DNA of 64,000 nucleotides from Lumnitzera littorea (taxonomy: Eukaryota > Streptophyta > Magnoliopsida > Myrtales > Combretaceae), in assembly GCA_024138015.1 (NCBI GenBank), contig JAMXBB010000007.1, positions 66,594,421-66,658,420 of the forward strand, given 5' to 3'. This document shows positions 36,991 through 50,047 of this stretch, piece by piece (the stretch's first letter is position 1; each line of letters opens with the position of its first letter). The notes beneath the pieces are model-generated. The model was not told the origin of the DNA and did not search any database. It worked only from the letters and a program-made list of their open reading frames with translations. Position numbers and translations under genes: made by a program.

Positions 36991-38292
36991 TCTTCACTTA
37001 TCCCCCCCATTCAATGAATTACTTGATTGGACAAAACTTCCTTCTAAAATACCGGTTCGATTGCCTCATTGACTGTAGTATCATCATCCCATGTAGGGGC
37101 AGACATGGGTAGCAGCTTATCTTTATATTCAATTGGCTCATTAAATTAAGTTGGAGGCATATGTGTTGCTTTTACCATGAGGCTCCTTTTGGTTCATGAT
37201 TCTTACATATAACTTGTGAATATGGGTTTGCTTAAATGCTTTAGTCATCTCAAATAAGTTTTTGAGATAATTGTCATCTTTGATGGCAATTAAGGAGTTA
37301 GATACAACTCCAAAAGAAGTGTTGAGATGTTGGTACAATATCTTAACTCTACCTTCACTTGCATCGATCCTAAGTTCGCATTTGTTTTTACTTTTAACAT
37401 CTTCACTGGGTCTTGGTTGTACTCTGATCTTGAATTTTCCCTCATAATATTTTCATGAGTATAACCACAAATTTCACTATACCCATTATTTCTATCTTAT
37501 CCACATCAGCATAAGTATCTTGATTAGCATATTATGGTCTGTGCACCGCAACTTTCTTATTCATGCAATTCTTACTCTTAACTTAAACAATATAATTTTT
37601 CATTCTAAAATTTACATTTTATCGACCACCTAATATGTGATGTCTTATACTCTCAAATGTTAATACCACATTAAGTATAATATGTGCTAATATGTAATTT
37701 ACAAAAAAAACAAAAAAAAGGAGAAGAAACTACACATGTTTGTTGATGTCTAATACATATAAAAACAACTACAACAAGAGGAAATCACTTATTCATATGA
37801 ATATACACTATAGAACCCTCTATCTCCATTTTAGCCTTTCACCGAACACTTTATATATGATATCTAACATGTTTTAATTTGAACTCTACAACAAGTAATA
37901 CGTGTTTCAATTTATAATTTACGAATAAATCACCCGATCATGCATTTCAAAGTTGATACCAATACACAACAACAAGATCAAAACATGGAAATCACAATTT
38001 CACATAAACATGAAAGCTTAACATAAGTTTTGTCTAATTCACATGTATACAAGTGATTTGTGTAAAAAAAGTATTTAATCGGGATATGGAGTTGTTTACC
38101 TTTGATTCTAGGTGAAGAAAGCGCACAAAAATAAGTTGGGTATGTTGGATTGGATGGAGAAGTCACTTCTCAATTGAGAGGAAATGGATGTTCTTATGTT
38201 TTGTGTGGCTCATGTTTGATAGACAATTCGTAGGAGGGGACTTATAGACTAGTGAAGACGCTTGTGTGGAAAACGTCTTTTTCTTTAATTTT

Positions 38293-38330
38293 AAAAGCGC
38301 CTTCTCTATCTTCACCACATAATATCTTTT
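38293..38330 (-). repeat. Right terminal inverted repeat segment of MULE-2
   Basis: Its reverse complement starts AAAAGATATTATGTGGTGAA and pairs position by position with 32064-32101 over 38 bases, with about ten mismatches. Confidence 0.65.
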
Positions 38331-38366
38331 CTATTAATACCTTTCATGTGCGTTTCTCAACTTTTT

Positions 38367-41300
38367 AGTATATAAAGATAATGGTGCTGAACAAATTTCC
38401 ATTGGCTTAGCTAGTAGGAGTGATTTGATTAGACTCCCACTATGAGATGTAGAGAGAGGAGAAAGAGAGTGGAGATTGATGAGTGTTGTGTGGCTTGAAG
38501 TGATAAAAGACTGACTGAATGAGTTTGATGAGTGGCAATGGTTTGGGGCAAAATGAACAAAGAAGTCTCTAAGGGGTACTTTGGCTATTGTTTTGGTATT
38601 TTACAATATTTTTTTTAGTAAAATATAAATTTACTCCTTAACTTAATGAAAATACTAAAAAATTGAGGATTTTATGGATTTTCAATAGAATTAATATAAT
38701 GAAAGTATTATGGTATTCAGGACTTCAAAAAAAAAAAAAAAAAAAGGAAATAGATCAAGGATTCAAAGAGAGAAATAGTTAAATTTAAAGGATTAAATTT
38801 TATATGCTCATCTAGTCATATTAGCTTATATGGCATTAACCCATGGGTTAAATGTGCTAAGACACATCCTTTGTATGTTTTGTTAAATGGGTTAAATGAG
38901 TTGACCATGTGACTACGCCGACCATAATGCGCCTATGATGCGATCGAAAAAGCCAACAAACTGGATTTGAGCCCTTATCAAGCTTCATGTTATTCGGACT
39001 TGCTATCAGAAAATGTCTTTTCGTTTATCAAGCATTCGTAGTGGCCCCTGATTGAATAGCTTCAATTTCTATTACATGTGATACGAGGAACTAAATTCGT
39101 ATGATTATCATAAAAGCCAACTCCAAATAGGAAAAATGGAATCTGCGGAAGTGGTCAATCAAATAAAGAAAAAAACGTTATAATAGTTACAAATTTTAAA
39201 CAGGTAGCGGAACAAGAGGGGGAAAAAAAATCATATATAAATACCTAGCAATAAACAAAATTATGCTTTAGGTTTTTTTGTTCGATCCTGATTCGGAAAC
39301 CTTCTAGCAATTTTCACTGTTTTCAATATTTTCATAAGGTCATGCATAAAATTATATAGACCAAAGATGTTCTGAAGCAATGTTGCTTATGGACAAGTTC
39401 TCGGTTCCTTCCTATCATATTTGTGGTTGAATCAAGATAATGACTACAGGAAAGAATGAGAAATGATTAGAAGTTCAAATTTTAGTATCTATACGTAAAT
39501 TTACCTTCGATTTATTGAGGTGAGTAAATATGAACCGAGCAACTAACAGATAGGAAAAAAGTGAAAAATGAGATTGATTATCATATTTGGAAATGGGCGT
39601 GAAGCACATTCAAGCTTCTTTTCTTTATTTACCCAAAGCTACTCAATAAAACTTGGAAAAAATTTCAATAGTACTAAATACCATGCAAATAGATTAATAA
39701 TGTACAAGTATGAATAAAATTTCAACACAAAAAAATATAAATATTAGTTATCTTAAAAAATGTTGACTATCATTGGTAGTGCATCACTACTTATAAATCT
39801 TTTATCATAAAGCTCACTTGCACCAAGTACAATGCAGCTAAAGGTATATCTACAAAAATTAGGTAAAACATATGTCTACTAATATTTAAAAAAAAAAATT
39901 TATACAACTATAAATTATATAAAAAAAAATTATAGAAATATCAACCATATATTATATCTTTAAAATGTGATACTCATAAAAATATGAATCTCACATTCGA
40001 AAAATATGATAATGGTAAAGTATTACCAAACTTATATCGTATTTTAAAAATATAGCATATTATCGCATTTCCAAAATACGATAAAGGTTTGGTCTAACTT
40101 GAAAAAATTGGAGCAATATAGATATTATATTGTGACATATTCGTATTAGACTATTATCACATTTGATAAATACGATAAAGCATTGATTTACGATAAATTA
40201 ATTTGTTTTTTCTTTTTGTTATACTTAAATAGGTATAATTTTTTATTTAGGAAGAATTTTTCTTATTATTAGATATTTCTGAAAAATGATTTTCAAATAC
40301 TACAATAAGATAACTTGAACTTGCCCAATTGATATTGTTTTGAGCTTGAAAAATACCTTTTAAGACTTGTTGTCGACCCTTTTTATTTTGAAGCGATATT
40401 TTAAACTAAAGATGTGATATATTTAGAATTGTTTATATTATATCTTCAAAATACGATATATACTTGGTATTTTGATAGTTTTTTTATATACTTTGTATTT
40501 TTGTAATTTTTTTAAAATTTTAATTATAAACAAGTAATTTTCTCTACAAAAACTAGTGCAAGGTGGCATAAGATATCACAAAGCTACAGGTGGTTGTCTA
40601 ACATCAAAGATTCTTAAATATGGTTTTTGGGATGACAAATTATAAATGTCGTGGACCCAAATGGTCACAATCAAAACAGTAGTAGCCCCATCATCAAAAA
40701 GCCAGATTTAGCCTCGTGCCCACCAAGATTTCCAAGCCCGCAATCATGCAGTCCCCATAATTAGATTCGTGTTAATGAAATGTACCGCCGAGTAACCAGT
40801 ACTTGCCAGTTTCTTACATTCATCTGCCTGCCTGCCGACACTAAATGAATTCTTCCATGACGCCACACCATTGTGTTGCATTTCCCACGTGCTACTATTT
40901 AGTAGTATTCTAGTAATCACACGCCACCACCACCAAACACTCCCACAGCTACCAACAAGATGGGAAGGAGTAGCAATATTGACAGAGGAAATGGTCTTGT
41001 CAACAAGTACCAATCTGACACTCCTTATAGCTTAGCTCTAGGCAGAATCTTCATACATTTTAATGACTCAGTCTCTTCCTACTAATCGTGTAACTGATGC
41101 TTTAGAAATTACATATTTTATTTTTAGATACACTTAGTGTAGACCACTTTGATGCTCAGTTTAGCAACATAACTTATTATCTAAAAGTTTAACATCGTAG
41201 AATTGGTGAAAGCTTTGTATTTATTACTTGGCATCTATTCATTTATATGCTTGAACCTAAGACTTGTTTTAATTCTGAGTATAGTTTTACAATCAACTGA

Positions 41301-41395
41301 TCTCAAAGTTAAAGCTCATATACTTGGTGGAAGCATTATATGAGTACAGACATAGACAAAACATATTTAAAAAATTCTAGTTAGATACAGACAAC
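38367..41395. other. No recognised gene; AT-rich, with a less AT-rich block at 40550-41050
   Basis: A pure A tract lies at about 38729-38747 and AT-rich sequence follows to 40550. The block 40550-41050 is closer to gene-like composition and holds an 89-codon minus frame (40744-41013) with no motif I recognise. It may be an old gene remnant downstream of the CSLC gene. Nothing firmer can be said. Confidence 0.3.
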
Positions 41396-41416
41396 GAGAG
41401 AGAGAGAGAGAGAGAA
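41396..41416. repeat. (GA)n microsatellite
   Basis: About ten GA units, roughly 570 bp beyond the CSLC stop codon, possibly in or just past its 3' untranslated region. Confidence 0.9.
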
Positions 41417-41980
41417 GTCGCAAATGTTTGATACAATGGGTAACCATATGTATACACACTAGACACTTAAAGCTTACAAGTTTCACTTTATGAATTATAT
41501 CAACAGAAAGGGGAAAAAGAAGATCTCTTCTAGACATTACTGCCTCTTGGATTCTCCAAGTACATTCTATGTGAAACTAGGATTCATGTCACACTTGAGA
41601 GAAAGAAGTGTGAAATATGAACTATTGACACAAATTTCTTAGCTGCAACCTGTAGACTATTGGCTGTAACAAACAATCAAGAATCTAAGAAGTAAGGAAG
41701 GGCTGCAATGTCCCGCAGTGAAATGAGAAAAACTGAATGTCATTGTATATAGAATGGTCAATAGGAAAAGGTTGGGGAAGAAAAGAATACAGAAAAACAA
41801 TATGTAAATAGATATGTAGAGTGGAGAATGCAGATTATTTAGTTTGATAATGACTTTTTGATGCGACTGAAAGATGGTAGTGGAGACCCTTCCAACTTGG
41901 GTTGGGAAGAATAAATCTACAATTTGTATTCAAGCACCAGCATGTCCTTATGTGCTGGAGTCTTGATATCAAAGAAACTG

Positions 41981-44900
41981 TTAGCTCATTTGCTCCCCGA
42001 TTAGATCAAGACCGACAAGGAGAAAAGTAATCCCTTGGAACAGCAGGAAGTAGAAGTGGACTCCCTGGGATGACAGGAGACTTCTCACAGAAGCCGTGAG
42101 GAGGAGGAATGCTAGAGCCAGCTCTTTCTTAAATATCTTGTTGGTTTTCTTAATGGGTGCTACTACAACTTCTTGCTGCTCCTTTAACCGGCTCAATTCA
42201 TGGAGCTCACTCTCTGAAGATCCTCTGTGAATAATTGGTTGCTGATTCAAAGTCTGTGAATCCCACTCAGCAGCAGCAAGCAAGTCTGGCTCTGATGACC
42301 TACCGGCTTTCTTGGTGACAACCCATTCGTAGGAGCTGCCTAGTTGGAATAACCCTGAAATCATTGCATTGAATTTGGTGACAGACATGGTGTTTTCAAA
42401 TAGTAGATAAGGAACAATGAAAGGAAAGGATTTTGGGGCTGGGAGAATGTTAAGGAACGACATAAAAACTGGAATATAACAAATGACCCACAATGGAAGC
42501 TCGGCCTCAGGAACGAACATGGTTAGTGGAAGTATTATGCAAAATAATGTGAAAGAATAGAAAGGAAGGATAAGTTTCCTCAGCAGAAAGAATAGGAATA
42601 TCAGATTTGCCTTCCTCCATGCTGGTATCTGTAGTATAATAGTAACAGAAACCTCTTGAATACATTATTACACGGTTTGACAGAATATAATATTCACAAA
42701 CTGAAGATTTAAGCGTACCTGTGAGGATATAATTGCTGGAAGACACAACCGAAAGAGTTGCATAGGACCGGAATGCCATCTATGTTGCTGCTTCTTGTAA
42801 GCTTCATATGACTCGGGAAGCTCACAAAGTACCTGAAAATCGGGAATCAAGAAAAGTCTGAACTAATATGAAGAATTGATATCAAGATACTTGAACCAAA
42901 AAAAAAAAAATTCATAACACTATGATGGAATTTCATTGACATATACAGACAAAATAGCTGTTGGATAGTATTAGAACTCAAGCAAACAATAGAAAGCTCA
43001 AATATCCATGGCATGGCAGTATATTGGTAAATTCAATCGAGTAGATTCATACATGGAATGAAAAAGTACATGATATAGATATACCTTTACATCATTAAGA
43101 AAAATGAATTTCCAACCATTGAGGTGGGCTCTAACAGCAATGTCCATATCCTCCACAGTTGTTCTCTCGAGCCACCCACCTGAATCCTCAAGGGCCTTGA
43201 TTCTCCAGACTCCAGCAGTTCCATTGAAACCAAAGAAATTTATGAACACTCCATTGACTTGCTGCTCCACCTCAAAGTGGAAACACAGATTGATATTCTG
43301 AAGTCGGGTCAACAAGTTCTCATCTTTGTTCACAAAAGCCCACCGAGCTTGAACAAGTCCCAGTTCAGGATTATCCTGCAAGGTTAGACTTCTATTATAA
43401 CTCAGATCTAAATATGACATCACAGTTAATGAAGATATCATCTGCCTCTCTTTCTCTACCTTAAAGTGTGGCACAGTTCGCTTGAGGAAATCTGGATTTG
43501 GTTGGAAATCTGCATCAAAAATGGCAACAAACTCGTAATCCTTAACGTAATCACAACTCATTGCTGATTTCAGATTCCCAGCTTTGTAGCCTGTTCGAAC
43601 CATGCGGTGCTGATAAATTATGTTTACGCCTCTCTGGCTCCACTTAGAAACTTCTCCCTTAATCAAACATTGGATGGTCTCATCATCAGAGTCATCAAGA
43701 ACTTGAATCAACAAACGGTCCTTTGGCCAATCAAGTCGGCTGACAGCAGAGATGGACTGCTCATAAACCTGCAAAATTCAGAAGGCAAGATCAATTTTTC
43801 TCTGGAAAGCTTGACTTTCAAAGTTACAAGAATATCAATTTCTTTGCTATGTGAGAGTGATTCTACCCATAAAATTAAGAAAATTAAGATTAAATAAATG
43901 TGTCCTTGTTTTATAAAAATTACGTTGCATATTTTCCTTAAACAGTATATTTGCAACACATTAAGCCCGTCAAACATAATATACCCCACAAGCCAAATTG
44001 TGAGCAATCTTAGTATGGAATAACCAAAGTAAGAGAAACAGTGCCTACGCTTGACTTCATGTCCATGACGTCCTTTTGTCCAATCGTAACATTCACTTTT
44101 AGTTTCTTTTTTTCTGTACTCAGAAAAATTTACCTAAAATCATCATTCAAAATTATCTAAGCTTTCATTGATGATTACTAAAATTACTCGAATTCCCCGA
44201 TCAGGAACAATCCTAAATTTGAGTATGCAACAAGTTAAAAGCTGCAATTGCAAATTCAACAAATGAACTAAAATTAACAAGGAATATAGCATGTGAAGCG
44301 GAAATTTAGACTTTGTATCTATTACCTCCCTCTCATTACACATTGGGATCTGAACAAGAACCATAGGATACTCGTATCCCGATCCTTCAACATCATCTGA
44401 TATAAAGGGATCCCCTTCAATCCTTGGCTTAATTTTCTTGTATTTAATCCAAAAGCAGCCAAAACAGAGCACCATGCGGTCCACAGATTGAATTAAGAAC
44501 AGAATGACGCAAAAATTTGAAAGAGCTTGAATTGGTGGTGCAATGTAATCAGCTCTAAATGTCAGCCAGGCAACATATATCATATGAAGCAAACCTTGGA
44601 ACTCCGAAGCAGTATGAGGAATATGCAAATTTGGGTAATGCTCAAAATAATGCCAACCTTTAAAATAAGCAATTACTTCAAAACCCAGGATTGCCAAGGA
44701 AGTAAACAAAAACCCTCTGATGATTTTGAACAAAAACCTTCCTTTACCCAACTTATCGTTCTCTATGGACACCCCTTGCCTAAAGATCAACCTTTTCTTT
44801 ATTGTACCAAGCAATGTCCACAGCAGAGAGGCTAACCAAGCTACACAGCCAACTGCACGGTTGGCTTTAAGAAGCAAAACCCATGTCACTTGCCTAGCAT

Positions 44901-45057
44901 TCTTGCCTCTGCTCCTCTCAACAGGCCGGAATGCAGCATCCGGACCGTCGATCTCGACAACGGAGTAATTCGGGTTTTCCATTTTTACCACCACCGGTGT
45001 GCCCCTCCTGGTGTCCTTATCCCACCACCAGTCCGAAAAATCTAGTCTTGAAGCCAT
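41981..45057 (-). CDS. CSLC5: Cellulose synthase-like C glycosyltransferase (CSLC5-like), 697 aa
   Basis: Golgi multi-pass glucan synthase of family GT2; CSLC proteins build the beta-1,4-glucan backbone of xyloglucan from UDP-glucose. Coding exons on the minus strand are 45057-44326, 43768-43460, 43375-43085, 42832-42719 and 42628-41981, with all borders GT-AG and phase 0. They add to 2094 nt, the usual CSLC length. All catalytic motifs are present: DDSDDE (D269, D270), DAD (329-331), the TVED block (E422, D423) and QQHRW, i.e. QxxRW (459-463). Hydrophobic segments lie near residues 85-100, 110-135 and 180-205 and in the last exon. The N-terminus (MASRLDFSDWW, RRGTPVVVKMENPNYSVVE), the NLHIPHT segment, NDVKVLCELPESYEAY and the end LDLIGEQMS resemble CSLC5 more than CSLC4/6/12 from memory. 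No stop, shift or lost motif. Confidence 0.95.
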
Positions 45058-45807
45058 CTCGTACCTTGATTCAAAGTCCTAGAAGTGGCCACTACGAACA
45101 CAAACAAGAAAACTTTCTAGACAAAAACACAAATACAACGCAGATCTCAACTTAGGAAAAATGGGGTTTACTTGTTTTGGTTTGCCTCGCTTTAAGGCAT
45201 AGCAAGAAAGTGAAATGAACACAAAAAAGACAAGTGGCAGGTTTAATAAACTTAATTTTGATTTCAGTAAGAATGTAGCAAGATTAAGTAGAGAAAGATT
45301 GAGAATCGTGATGTATGCTTGTCGTTGAAGTAGTGTCCTAAAAGGATTGGTGTGGAGTGGAGTGGGACTCCTAGACACAACCAACATGGAAAATCTCCAT
45401 TATGACGGAAGGTATCGAAACCTGCAGCTGGAACACCATGTGGGAACTTGCCATGTAATCCAAAACAACTGCACACACAAAAACACACTATTTTCTCTTT
45501 CTTCTTCACATCAAATATATTACTACTATGTTTACCCTTCATACTTCGTACAAGTTACCACCATTTCTCAAATATAAATAGATGACACTTTATCAGCACT
45601 TGTTCTGTATTAATAGAGGATAAATTGGAATGAATATTCTGAGACCTGATTTTTTATGCATTCATGTTTTATACGAAACTGGCCTTGAAACATAAAATCA
45701 TTATATTTATCTAACCTCTAACCATAGTCTATGCATTAAATGGTGAAATAAAAATAATTTGCATACTTTTTAAAGTTAAGGAAATAAAATCATATTTCAA
45801 AGATTTA
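45058..45807 (-). promoter_or_regulatory. CSLC5-like gene upstream region
   Basis: The 5' leader and promoter must lie here. The sequence is moderately CT-rich on the minus strand between about 45060 and 45330. No TATA box in the right orientation is clear; TATAAATA at about 45575 is on the plus strand. A Tourist-like MITE begins at 45808 and so forms the distal edge of the promoter. Confidence 0.4.
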
Positions 45808-46277
45808 CACTGTATTTGGTATCTTTTATACAAAATAGAAATGGAAAGAAAGCTATGAAAACGAAAAGAGAGGAAAGAAAATCAATGAAAATAATTTTTT
45901 TTTCTTTATTTAGATGTAAAGAGTAGAAATAGAAAGAATTGGATAGGAATATTTTCATTTTCTTTGTTTAGTTAATATAAGAGGAATAAAAAAAAAAAGA
46001 AATAAAATAATAATATAATTAAAATATATGTCACTTACTTTTATTTTCCTTCCTTTTTGGGATATTTTTGTAACTTCACAGCTTTTTCACTCAATTTCTT
46101 TAATTTTTACCAAAAAAAAAATATAGAAAAAAGTATATTGCATCCCAAATGGAAACAAACTATCCAATTTTTAGCCATTTCATCCCTTTTCTACCCTTTA
46201 AAAGTCTATTTAAATGCATCTTTCCTTTGATTTCCGTCATCTTGCATCTGTAGCTTTCTATCCATCCAAACATATTG
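45808..46277. mobile_element. Tourist-like (PIF/Harbinger) MITE, 470 bp
   Basis: The left end reads CACTGTATTTGG after TTA (45805-45807). The right end, reversed, reads CAATATGTTTGG and is followed by TTA (46278-46280). The 3-bp TTA duplication and short inverted ends fit PIF/Harbinger MITEs. The left half is A/G-rich and the right half C/T-rich, so the element could fold back. It has no coding capacity. The ends match those of the element at 56588-57003. Confidence 0.75.
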
Positions 46278-46280
46278 TTA

Positions 46281-47001
46281 ATCTATTTGCAATTAGTTAA
46301 TTTAATTACTCTTAGGAAATACTCCGCTCATCCCCTTTCTTAATTCATCTTTAAAAGTAAACCCACATATTTAAGAGAATTGAAAAAAAAAAAAAATACT
46401 TGCACGATTTTGTTTTAAATTTATTATAAACATACCAATTTATTTATTCAATTTAAGTGATATTATTGACAAATTTTTTTAAAACTTGGTATCTTTGTTG
46501 ATGCATCCACTTAGTATACTTAACAAGATTGTACACAAAAAAATTTGTACGACATTATAGTAATCATCAATATATAAAACAAATAAAACGGATTGTCACA
46601 AATATTTTTCTCAAACTTTATAAAGTGGAGAATCTAAGAAAGCTTTTAGGGTAATAAAATAAATTTGTGGGTATTAAACAATGGAAGATGAAATGATATA
46701 AAAGCTCCGTATGAGCTAAGATGTACCACCTGAAGCCAAACAGGAAGGACTCCTAGTTGACTAAAAGTAAACACCATCATTTCGGTGGTCTTCCGTCTAA
46801 TATGCACGTTGATTCATGTGCTAGAACATTTAATTATTTGATCAATTCACGACAGTCTTTATATAAATATATATGGTCGAGCCTAAATTCTTCATTACAT
46901 ATTTTAAGAAAAGTCAAGTATATATTTATGATTAGAAAAATTGTTAACAACTATACTTGAGNGAGGTTAAACTGAATTCTAGAGAACCAACAAGTTGGTA
47001 G
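46281..47001. other. No gene; intergenic sequence with one unresolved base
   Basis: AT-rich with no supported frame. The base at 46962 is N, the only ambiguous base I saw in the window. Confidence 0.5.
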
Positions 47002-47840
47002 TGTTTGAAAACTAGCCTGATGGCAAAAGAAAAGGTAGGCGTACCAAACTTTGTGCTATCGACTTGAAAGTGATGATTTAGACTGACTTACTAGAATTTG
47101 AAATCTTAGTACAAGTCTTTTGTTCCTTATACTAGCTTGATGGTAGTTTAAGATGGTGAAACTACTTGTGTTAAGTTTAGCCTTCTAGATTACTGGTGTA
47201 GAGAGAGCCATCCTGTTTGTATGTCTATTAAAACTAGCTTTTAGAACATTAAATGCACTCAAATAGGAAGAGTTTTTTTTCTTTTTTTCTTTTTTCTTTT
47301 TTATTGAGAGAGTATAAATACTCCACCAACTAGTCAAAGATAAGAGTAATTTCGATCTTTAATTGCAATATTTTCTTATATTCTTGCTCACATTCCATTT
47401 GTTTCTTGTACTTAAATTTGTAATCATAAAGAGAGAATTGTAGTAGAGTACTTGTAGGCTTAGAGTTGCAAAGTATTAGAGAGTTGAAGCACTACACTTA
47501 GTGATGCTTGTGATTGGGATTGAGATTGTAATTTGTGTTATGGGGTATTATGAACTTATGAAACTCTTTGGAGCTTTAATCAAGTGATTAATAAAAATCA
47601 TGTGAAATCCTCGATTGAAGGTGACCATATGTTTATGTAGGATAAGGGCGATCTAAACTCTATATTATATTTGAGCTTAATCTTCTCTATTCTTATCTTT
47701 TTTATTTTCTACACTTATTATTATTGATTGATTATCTTGCATTTTCATTCGATTAATTACATTGTTTAAAATTGAAAAATTAGTCAAGAATTGTCATTAT
47801 ACTTAATCTACCCTCCTCTTGAGTATAAACTTAGTATTTT
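47002..47840 (+). mobile_element. 5' LTR of the copia element (approximate limits)
   Basis: The likely start is TGTTTGAAAACTAGCCTGAT at 47002. The end, CTACCCTCCTCTTGAGTATA followed by ACTTAGTATTTTA, precedes the primer-binding site. Near the end it resembles the solo LTR at 7959-9348 in style (pyrimidine-rich CCCTCCTC end). The terminal CA is not preserved, so the right limit is set by the primer-binding site. Confidence 0.6.
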
Positions 47841-47842
47841 AA

Positions 47843-47857
47843 TTGGTATTAGAGTAA
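47843..47857 (+). other. Copia primer-binding site, split by MULE-1
   Basis: TTGGTATTAGAGTAA is a decayed form of the TTGGTATCAGAGC-type site complementary to initiator tRNA-Met. Its last ten bases are the duplicated target of the MULE-1 insertion. Confidence 0.75.
47848..47857. repeat. Left target-site duplication of MULE-1
   Basis: ATTAGAGTAA, identical to 53095-53104. Ten bases is within the 8-11 bp range of MULEs. Confidence 0.9.
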
Positions 47858-48060
47858 GAGTTTTATAGCTCTATAAGGTACTGTTGGAAAAATAGGACAA
47901 AAATAGGGCAGTTGTGATAAATATTATGGAGTATAAAAATAATTTTATAAGGAAGGCACTTATCAAGATTACACCTTCCTTTAATTAAGAAGGTGCTTGG
48001 AGTGATTACGCCTTCTTTGTTTCATTGAAGGTGTAAACAACCTACTATGCTCCTTAAGAT
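47858..48060 (+). repeat. Left terminal inverted repeat of MULE-1
   Basis: Pairs with about 52790-53094 reversed. The best stretches are the outer 65 bp and AGATTACACCTTCCTTTAAT through ATTGAAGGTGTAAAC. It contains GAAGGTGC words like those in the 47-bp units of MULE-2. Confidence 0.85.
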
Positions 48061-48473
48061 GGTGAAGGTTGCCGTCGATGACTTGATGTGCAATGCCTAA
48101 ACGTTTGATAACTTTGCCCAACGTAAAGTATTTGCTTGTATTGCATTAGTCAAGATAAGTGGTAGTAGGCTTATTAAGTGTCCCATCACTACCCTATGAT
48201 GGGTGATATATCGGTGTGTGTGCTCCCTATACCAATCATAGTAAATCGGATCAATACCTTACGGTCCTTGAGGATGAACCGCCTACGTTTGGCGGTTTGC
48301 CTAAGTTGTTATATAGCTTTGATGTGCAATCGACCAATCTATCTCCGTCCTACCCCTAAGGTTGATGTAGTGCAACTCCTTACTCATGTTGACATTCATC
48401 AATATTGTCTAGAATCCTCCAAATTGTTGAATGACATAGTCGGGAAAGTAAAACTCCATAATTTGGATGTAGA

Positions 48474-49480
48474 TCAATGGCACCTTAGCTGTTCAAACAG
48501 CTTAGTCGACATTACAAAATGAAGGTAAGAGATTAATAAGATCATCCGGGTACGGCTCCCATACGACCTACAATGCATTTGAAAGGAAAATGCATTAATA
48601 ATACCAATATTTGTATTCAAGTGCAACGACTGAATTAAACATTGAATAACCACATACCCATCGACTTGTCTGTAAATCAAATGCTGTCTAGTAGGCATCG
48701 ACAACGTGCATAGTATGGTGTGTGGTGTCACATGATATAGCCCACTTGATGGTCGGTGGTAGCTCCTCATGGATGGTAAACCTGGTCCTATTGTGTGGTA
48801 TAATGTGAGGGAATTTATCCCATGCCCATATCTATAACAGTATAGCTGTGCCTCTTATCTCTTATGCTCTTGATCATGTAGCTTTATATAACTGACGATA
48901 TAGCCGTACTAAGTAAGTTGAGCTCCAACTAAAACATCCTGACATAGGGGAAATACTTTAGGAAAGAGAGGAACATCACATGGACAAGTGATGATGATTT
49001 ATCTTTAAACAAAAAACCTTCCAACAACTGCAGGATGTACATACAGGTATGCTACCGAACGGTCTCCTCGTTTGCAATAAGAAGTGTGCTAAATCTCCCT
49101 TGTAGCCAAGTTAGACTAACTTATCCCCCCCTACTAGTACTGTCTGTAGGGTACCGATAGTTCCTTAGCAAACCTTTAGCTACCTTGGTCCTCATTAATT
49201 GCATAGGCCCTATCAGTGTGCTTCCATCTACGTAGAGACCAAGCAGTATCTCTATGTCCTGAAGCGTGATCGTCATCTCCCTATAAGCCATATGGAAAGT
49301 GTAGGTCTTAGGTCTCTACCTCTCCACCAATGTGGTAATAAGGTGTTGGTTGATCTGGATAAATGGTAACCATGAGATTGCAAGGAATCCTGCATCCTTT
49401 AGGTAAGGGACTATGCGATTGTCTAGTGGTATCTGTATAGTATCCTTCCACATGCTTGACTCAACTCGACATATTGTAAT
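48474..49480 (-). pseudogene. PMD-like region of MULE-1
   Basis: The minus strand near 48990-49110 reads VSLTWLQGRFSTLLIANEET and YILQLLEGFLFKDKSSSLVH, then VMFLSFLKYF. These align in order with the PMD-like blocks of MULE-2 (34004-34252). A further block (48474-48770) contains TPHTILCTLSMPTRQHLIYR. PMD proteins (MAIN/MAIL type) are a plant family shared with transposons. Stops break every block. Confidence 0.55.
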
Positions 49481-50047
49481 GTGCTCGAATCCCTAAAAGA
49501 TTAGATATTTTTTTCATCGTTATCCTAGAAAATTATTGAGCTCTATATTTTAACAAATCAATAAATGTTAAGCCATGCCTAGAACTCCCATACATCTAGC
49601 GATCAATGTCCGGCTTGTCCATGTAGTACAAAAAGGTCACTTGATCTTGGATCCATCTAAACTACAAAATAGAACAAAGATGTCAAGTCATTGATATAGG
49701 AAAATAGGAAATAATATGGTATATATTATAATATAAGAAAACAATGCAACCTGCCGTTTATCTATACCATTCCTATTAAGTTGAGGATACCTCTTCCTAT
49801 TGTGTCCTTCTATCCTACACACGTTACACCTAATCTTATTGGTAGGCTCTCTCAAGTCTGTCTCCATATGGTATCTCTTCTTTTTTTGTTTTCCTAGTCC
49901 ATGTTTCAGATGTTCGTTGGGTATGAGGATTGAGTAATAGAGACGAGGCCAATTTAACTCATCGCTTCTTGGAAGGAAGTGTTTGTTATGTACATTTAAC
50001 TGATGAGACCACTTATACCATTCCCCAATGTATCTACCAGTAGTAAC

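Larger units (their letters stand above)
32011..38357 (-). mobile_element. Mutator-like element with PMD region (MULE-2), inactive
   Basis: On the minus strand this block encodes, in order, an acidic N-terminal part, a MULE transposase, a SWIM-like finger, a CCHC-like knuckle and a plant mobile domain region: the same order as MULE-1 at 47858-53094. Terminal inverted sequences pair over 38 positions (32064-32101 with 38293-38330, about 28 of 38 identical, starting AAAAGATATTA). The exact 9-mer CAACTTTTT occurs at 32002-32010 and 38358-38366, a candidate 9-bp target duplication. The ends adjoining it do not pair well, so the outer limits are tentative. All frames are broken. Confidence 0.75.
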
